Positions 60,459-64,000 of a stretch of DNA of 64,000 nucleotides are shown in pieces. The stretch's first letter is position 1; every line of letters begins with the position of its first letter. Position numbers and translations under genes: made by a program. Below the pieces are notes generated by a model, which made no database searches, had not been told where the DNA came from, and saw only the letters and a list, made by a program, of their open reading frames with translations. The DNA lies in NCBI RefSeq assembly GCF_947381555.1, contig NZ_CANCWQ010000001.1, forward strand, positions 1 through 64,000, given 5' to 3'. The stretch is from Limosilactobacillus pulli (GTDB lineage Bacteria; Bacillota; Bacilli; Lactobacillales; Lactobacillaceae).

Positions 60459-61823
60459 TTACCTCTTATTGATTTTCTTGATTACTGCTTCAGCCGCGCC
60501 ATCCGCAAAATGCAAGACGACTGACTCATCTTTTTTAAGCTGCCTGGTACTGGCAACGACCTTGTCTTCTTTGGTGACATAACTGTAGCCACGTGCCATA
60601 ACCTTTAGCGGACTCAGCGAATCCAGCTGGCTCAGCATGCTTTTGAACCGGTCGCTTTCATGCAGCAGGCGACGATCCATGGCATGAATCATTGCCTGCT
60701 GCAGCTGGGTAAGCGCCTGTTGATTATGCTGGAGACGATTAGCCGGGGCATTGAGCAAAAGGCCATCCAAGGCTCGCTGCCAATCGTGTCTGGTTTGGGA
60801 AAGGCGCCACTGCATAGACTGCTGCAGCTTTTCGGTTAATTGATCAACATGTTGCTGCTCACTCTCGTACAATCGTGCCGGCTGAGCAAAAACATAGCTG
60901 CTGGTTAGGACCTGAAGCTGTTGTTTAGCCTGCTGCAATCGATTTTGGATCGTATTGACCAGCTGTGTGCGGGCACTTTGCAGATCAGCCAAAAGATCCA
61001 TTAAATGCAGCGGCGTAGCCATTTCAGCCGCCAAACCAGGTACCTGGGCCCGATAGTCGGCAGCCAGGTCGCAGATGGTCGTATCGGTTTCATGACCAAC
61101 CCCAGAAATAACCGGAATTGGACTGGCAGCCACGGCACGAGCGACAATTTCAGAGTTAAAAGGCATCAGATCTTCTTCGGAGCCACCACCACGGGCCACA
61201 ATCAGCGTGTCAAACGTGCCATTGATCCCAACTCGCTGAATCTGACGGGCCAAGTCCTCAGCCGCGCGCTCACCTTGCACTTGCGTAGGGTAAAAGACGA
61301 CCTGTACCAACGGATTGTTATTGCGAATCCGCGTGATCATATCGTGCTTGACGGCCCCATCATTGCTGGTAACGATTGCGATTCGCTTAGGAAATGGATT
61401 GAGCGGGCGCGGGTCTTGCGCATGGGCAAACGCCCCGCTGGCCTTCAGTTTTTTATAGGTTTCTTGAAAGGCTAACTGGGCAGCGCTGATTCCAACCGGC
61501 AGCATTCGATTGACATAAAACTGATACCGGCCGTTTTGTTCATAAACCGTTACCTTCCCGCCTAAAATAACCTCCATCCCATTTTCTGGGGTAAAGTCAA
61601 CGTTTTTCCAGTCGCTGCTAAACATTACGGCATCAATGACGGCCCGGCGATCTTCAGGAGCCGAGTCGTCTTTGAGCGAAAAGTACTGGTGACGGGCCCT
61701 TTTTTTAAAGTTGGTCAGCTTACCAACGATCCAGAGATTTCTCTGCAGATAAGGATCAAAATCAAATTTGCGTTTGATGTAGCGAGTCAGTTGATTAACC
61801 GTCAGGCAATCCTTTTTATCCAT
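60459..61823 (-). CDS. xseA: Exodeoxyribonuclease VII large subunit
   Basis: This 454-residue nuclease has an OB domain (about 5-100: LTVNQLTRYIKRKFDFDPYL), the catalytic region (RIAIVTSNDGAVKHDMI, LIVARGGGSEEDLMPFNSE, SGVGHETDTTICDLAADYRA) and a long coiled coil. I start it at the ATG at 61823, which overlaps the folD stop by eight bases, matching relatives; the longer frame upstream has no support. Confidence 0.96.
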   Translation of the reverse strand: MDKKDCLTVNQLTRYIKRKFDFDPYLQRNLWIVGKLTNFKKRARHQYFSLKDDSAPEDRRAVIDAVMFSSDWKNVDFTPENGMEVILGGKVTVYEQNGRYQFYVNRMLPVGISAAQLAFQETYKKLKASGAFAHAQDPRPLNPFPKRIAIVTSNDGAVKHDMITRIRNNNPLVQVVFYPTQVQGERAAEDLARQIQRVGINGTFDTLIVARGGGSEEDLMPFNSEIVARAVAASPIPVISGVGHETDTTICDLAADYRAQVPGLAAEMATPLHLMDLLADLQSARTQLVNTIQNRLQQAKQQLQVLTSSYVFAQPARLYESEQQHVDQLTEKLQQSMQWRLSQTRHDWQRALDGLLLNAPANRLQHNQQALTQLQQAMIHAMDRRLLHESDRFKSMLSQLDSLSPLKVMARGYSYVTKEDKVVASTRQLKKDESVVLHFADGAAEAVIKKINKR

Positions 61824-62688
61824 TAATTTCAGCGCTCCATTCTGCCAGATCAACCGTCTGTTCCATCAAAGAAGCAATCGTCATCGTCCCAACCCCACCT
61901 GGAACCGGAGTGATCATACCGGCAACTTCTTTGACCGATTCAAAGTCAACGTCACCGGCAATCGTTCCGTCTTCCAGTCGATTGATACCAACATCGATCA
62001 CCGTAGCTCCCGGTTTAACGGCATCGGCTTTGATCAGATTTGGTACACCGGCGGCCACAACCAAAATGTCAGCCTCGCGCGTCCGCTTAGCCAGATCCTT
62101 GGTACGACGGCCTGTAATGGTGACCGTAGCATCCTCATTGATCAAAAGCGCCTGCAGCGGCCGACTGACCAGCGTGCTGCGGCCAACGATAACAACGTCT
62201 TGGCTAGCCAATGGCACATGATAATGGCGCAACATCGTCATGATACCGCGTGGCGTACAGGCAACCGGATAGTTTCCTTGAACGTTGTTGTAAAGCTTGC
62301 CGACATTGATTGGATGAAAGCCGTCAACGTCTTTAAGTGGGTCAATCAGATTGACGATCGCCGTATCATCAAGATGATTAGGCAGCGGTTCTTGAACCAG
62401 AATGGCATGAATCGATGGATCACTGTTGAGGTGTTCGACTGCCTGCACCAACTCAGCCTGACTGGTTGAAGCCGGCAAGTGTTCACGAACCGATTTCATT
62501 CCCATGCTGTGCGCCTTTTTCTCCTTGCTGCGCGTATAAATCTGGCTGGCTGGATCATCACCAACCAAAATCGTGGCAATCCCTGGCGTAATGCCATTTT
62601 CTTTCAATTTTTCAATACGTTGCTTGGTATGAGCGTTGACTTCTTTAGCCAATGCTCGGCCGTCAATCAATGTGGCCACGTGCTTCAC
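61816..62688 (-). CDS. folD: Methylenetetrahydrofolate dehydrogenase/cyclohydrolase
   Basis: This 290-residue bifunctional enzyme interconverts 5,10-methylene- and 10-formyl-tetrahydrofolate. It shows YTRSKEKKAHSMGM (catalytic K region), VQEPLPNHLD, VIVGRSTLVSRPLQALLINEDATVT and PVPGGVGTMTIASLMEQTV. It heads the folD-xseA-xseB-ispA-tlyA-argR-recN unit. Confidence 0.98.
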   Translation of the reverse strand: MKHVATLIDGRALAKEVNAHTKQRIEKLKENGITPGIATILVGDDPASQIYTRSKEKKAHSMGMKSVREHLPASTSQAELVQAVEHLNSDPSIHAILVQEPLPNHLDDTAIVNLIDPLKDVDGFHPINVGKLYNNVQGNYPVACTPRGIMTMLRHYHVPLASQDVVIVGRSTLVSRPLQALLINEDATVTITGRRTKDLAKRTREADILVVAAGVPNLIKADAVKPGATVIDVGINRLEDGTIAGDVDFESVKEVAGMITPVPGGVGTMTIASLMEQTVDLAEWSAEING

Positions 62689-62748
62689 CCCTTATCAGAC
62701 TGCATAAAAATTGCATATGTTTATATTTTATCATCATTCGCGCAACAA

Positions 62749-62779
62749 AAAAAGAAGCTGGGAATTAACTCAGCCTCTT
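62749..62779 (-). terminator. nusB terminator
   Basis: On the minus strand AGAGGCTGAG pairs with CCCAGCTTCT (two G-U) around TTAATT, followed by seven T. Confidence 0.8.
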
Positions 62780-62786
62780 AGCAATT

Positions 62787-62885
62787 TTATAGATAACCAT
62801 GCCTGAGCACAGGAATTGGCTGGCCGTTCAAATACTGATAGATCAGCGTTTGATCAACCTAGCCATTTTCGCGCACTCTGTTTAA
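62787..62885 (-). pseudogene. Short in-frame tail after nusB
   Basis: Directly after the nusB stop, the same frame reads LNRVRENG, then TAG (62859-62861), then VDQTLIYQYLNGQPIPVLRH to a TAA at 62787. It reads like genuine protein with a TGG-to-TAG change, and ends just before the terminator. It could be the relic of a short gene once co-transcribed with nusB. I do not recognise the family, and chance is possible at this length. Confidence 0.35.
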
Positions 62886-63293
62886 TTAGTTTTGTTCGCT
62901 TTCAATGCTGCCCAAGACACCGTTGATAAAGCGGTATGACTTTTCATCACTAAAGTCATGTGCCAGTCTTAAGGCTTCGTTGATCGCAACGGCATTTGGC
63001 ACCTTGGTATATTCCAGCTCGTATAATGCCAAGCGCAAAATCACCAAATCAGGCCGTGCCAGACGCTCCAAAGTCCAGCCCGGTGCCAGCTTGGATTCGA
63101 TCTGGGCATCCAGTTCGTCTTGATGGGCCAAAACGCCATCCACCAGCTCTGGCAAGTAGGCTGGCACCTCTTGATCCGGCTCAAGGCCCAGACGTTCGGT
63201 GTAGATTGCCTCCCGATCGATTTCAGGATCCGAAGCCAATGCAAAAAGCGTTTGAAAGGCACATTCACGGATCGCGTGACGACTAATTTCCAC
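62886..63293 (-). CDS. nusB: Transcription antitermination factor NusB
   Basis: This 135-residue protein binds boxA RNA with NusE. It reads ISRHAIRECAFQTLFAL, then VILRLALYELEYTKVPNAVAINEALRLAHDFSDEKSYRFINGVLG, the conserved core. It overlaps the upstream Asp23 gene by one base. Confidence 0.97.
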   Translation of the reverse strand: MEISRHAIRECAFQTLFALASDPEIDREAIYTERLGLEPDQEVPAYLPELVDGVLAHQDELDAQIESKLAPGWTLERLARPDLVILRLALYELEYTKVPNAVAINEALRLAHDFSDEKSYRFINGVLGSIESEQN

Positions 63294-63730
63294 TATTCTT
63301 CACCATCTTTGTTTTCGTGTTCCCCAAAAATATCGTTGGGGTCAACCTGCTGCTCTTCTTTTTCAGTGATAACGCCCTGTACGTGAACGTTGACTTCCTT
63401 AACGTCCAGATCAGTCATCAGCGTAACCTGCTGCTTGATTTTGTCTTGGATCTCGGCGGCCACTTTAGGAACCGAAACTCCGTATTCCAAGTAGACGTCG
63501 ACATCAATCGACAGTTCGTCATCACTGTTGGAAAGCTTAACGCCACGACGATGGTCAGAACGCCCCAGCAATTCACTGACGCTGTTGGCAATTGAGCCAT
63601 GCATGCGTGAAACGCCTTCAATTTGACCAGCAGCAATCCCTGCAATGATTTCTAAGACCCGTGGCGCGATTTGAATCGTACCCAACGATTGATCTTCGCT
63701 GTTTAAGATAATGTTGGAATCTTCTGCCAT
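63293..63730 (-). CDS. Asp23/Gls24-family protein (second copy, YqhY-like)
   Basis: This 145-residue protein has the Asp23 core: GTIQIAPRVLEIIAGIAAGQIEGVSRMHG, IDVDVYLEYGVSVPKVAAEIQDKIKQQV and VNVHVQGVI. Its neighbour nusB identifies it as the YqhY type. In bacilli YqhY affects acetyl-CoA carboxylase control. Paralogue of 34002-34367. Confidence 0.95.
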   Translation of the reverse strand: MAEDSNIILNSEDQSLGTIQIAPRVLEIIAGIAAGQIEGVSRMHGSIANSVSELLGRSDHRRGVKLSNSDDELSIDVDVYLEYGVSVPKVAAEIQDKIKQQVTLMTDLDVKEVNVHVQGVITEKEEQQVDPNDIFGEHENKDGEE

Positions 63731-63812
63731 TTGTCAGCCCTCCAGTTTTTTTCGTCATTAAGACATCTTTTTAATTATGCACTATTCTGCTAAAATTGGC
63801 AACCATGCCAGC

Positions 63813-64000
63813 CTAGCGCATCAGTGCATATTCGGCAATCTTTTTTACATCATGATTGTACCAATCGTGAATAACCAAGTCTAGCCGATCGACTGTGAAG
63901 GTGCCAAACTGCAGCTGCTGCATGGACATTAGATCAGCCAACAACGCCGGCGGAGCTTTTAGCGGCGCTTTGAATCTGGCAATCGTCACGTGACCAGAAC
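63813..64000 (-). CDS. 2'-5' RNA ligase/cyclic phosphodiesterase family, C-terminal part
   Basis: The frame comes in from the window end and stops at 63813-63815. It encodes about 62 residues: SGHVTIARFKAPLKAPPALL, then FGTFTVDRLDLV. HVTIAR is the second HxT motif of the LigT/ThpR 2H phosphoesterase fold. The start and first HxT motif lie outside. Confidence 0.75.
   Translation of the reverse strand, partial: SGHVTIARFKAPLKAPPALLADLMSMQQLQFGTFTVDRLDLVIHDWYNHDVKKIAEYALMR

Overview
The window comes from a low-to-mid G+C Gram-positive lactic acid bacterium. The 16S rRNA 5' third, the gene order (rpsP-khpA-rimM-trmD-rplS; ylxM-ftsY-smc-rnc-acpP-plsX-recG-fakA; thiN-rpe-rsgA-prkC-prpC-rsmB-fmt-priA-coaBC-rpoZ-gmk; recN-argR-tlyA-ispA-xseB-xseA-folD-nusB) and the protein sequences fit Lactobacillaceae. 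By eye the 16S V1/V2 region looks like Limosilactobacillus, with L. mucosae the best guess; this was not checked by a search. Most genes lie on the minus strand, and I see no tRNA genes and no CRISPR array.

Layout. 1-810: 5' part of a 16S gene with two tandem rRNA promoters. 1411 to about 3785: an IS200/IS605 element (tnpA, tnpB, a predicted omega RNA and a right-end hairpin). 4018-9674: metabolic and efflux genes, namely pckA, a phenolic acid decarboxylase with its PadR repressor, an MFS exporter and a flavin-binding small protein. 9745-13984 is a decayed accessory patch: a broken IS3-type element, a long gene broken by three in-frame stops and cut by the IS, a compact locus that looks like a type I toxin-antitoxin module, and the C-terminal stub of a phage-type integrase beside rplS. 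14110-46767: the translation, secretion, division, lipid and signalling housekeeping block, with a GntR/ABC efflux-type operon at 18124-20102. 47088-51796: an SOS-controlled small gene, then a TetR/MMPL export pair. 51843-53558: a stray IS right-end copy and two adjacent genes (aminotransferase, universal stress protein), each with one disabling lesion. 53732-55941: a PadR/DUF1700/DUF4097/PspC envelope-stress operon. 56242-64000: the recN to nusB block, a second Asp23 gene and the end of a 2'-5' RNA ligase-family gene.

Main points of interest. (1) The 13118-13432 locus encodes a 25-residue hydrophobic/basic peptide and a divergently transcribed small RNA from overlapping back-to-back promoters. 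The RNAs share a 10-nt perfect and a 15-nt (one G-U) complementarity and carry hairpins with identical self-complementary loops. (2) The TnpB has an intact RuvC triad but no zinc-finger cysteines, and an exact 22-bp copy of its right end sits 50 kb away. (3) rnc appears to start at AUU. (4) Several genes are broken by single nonsense or frameshift lesions while the rest of their frames remain clean, which points to recent gene decay.
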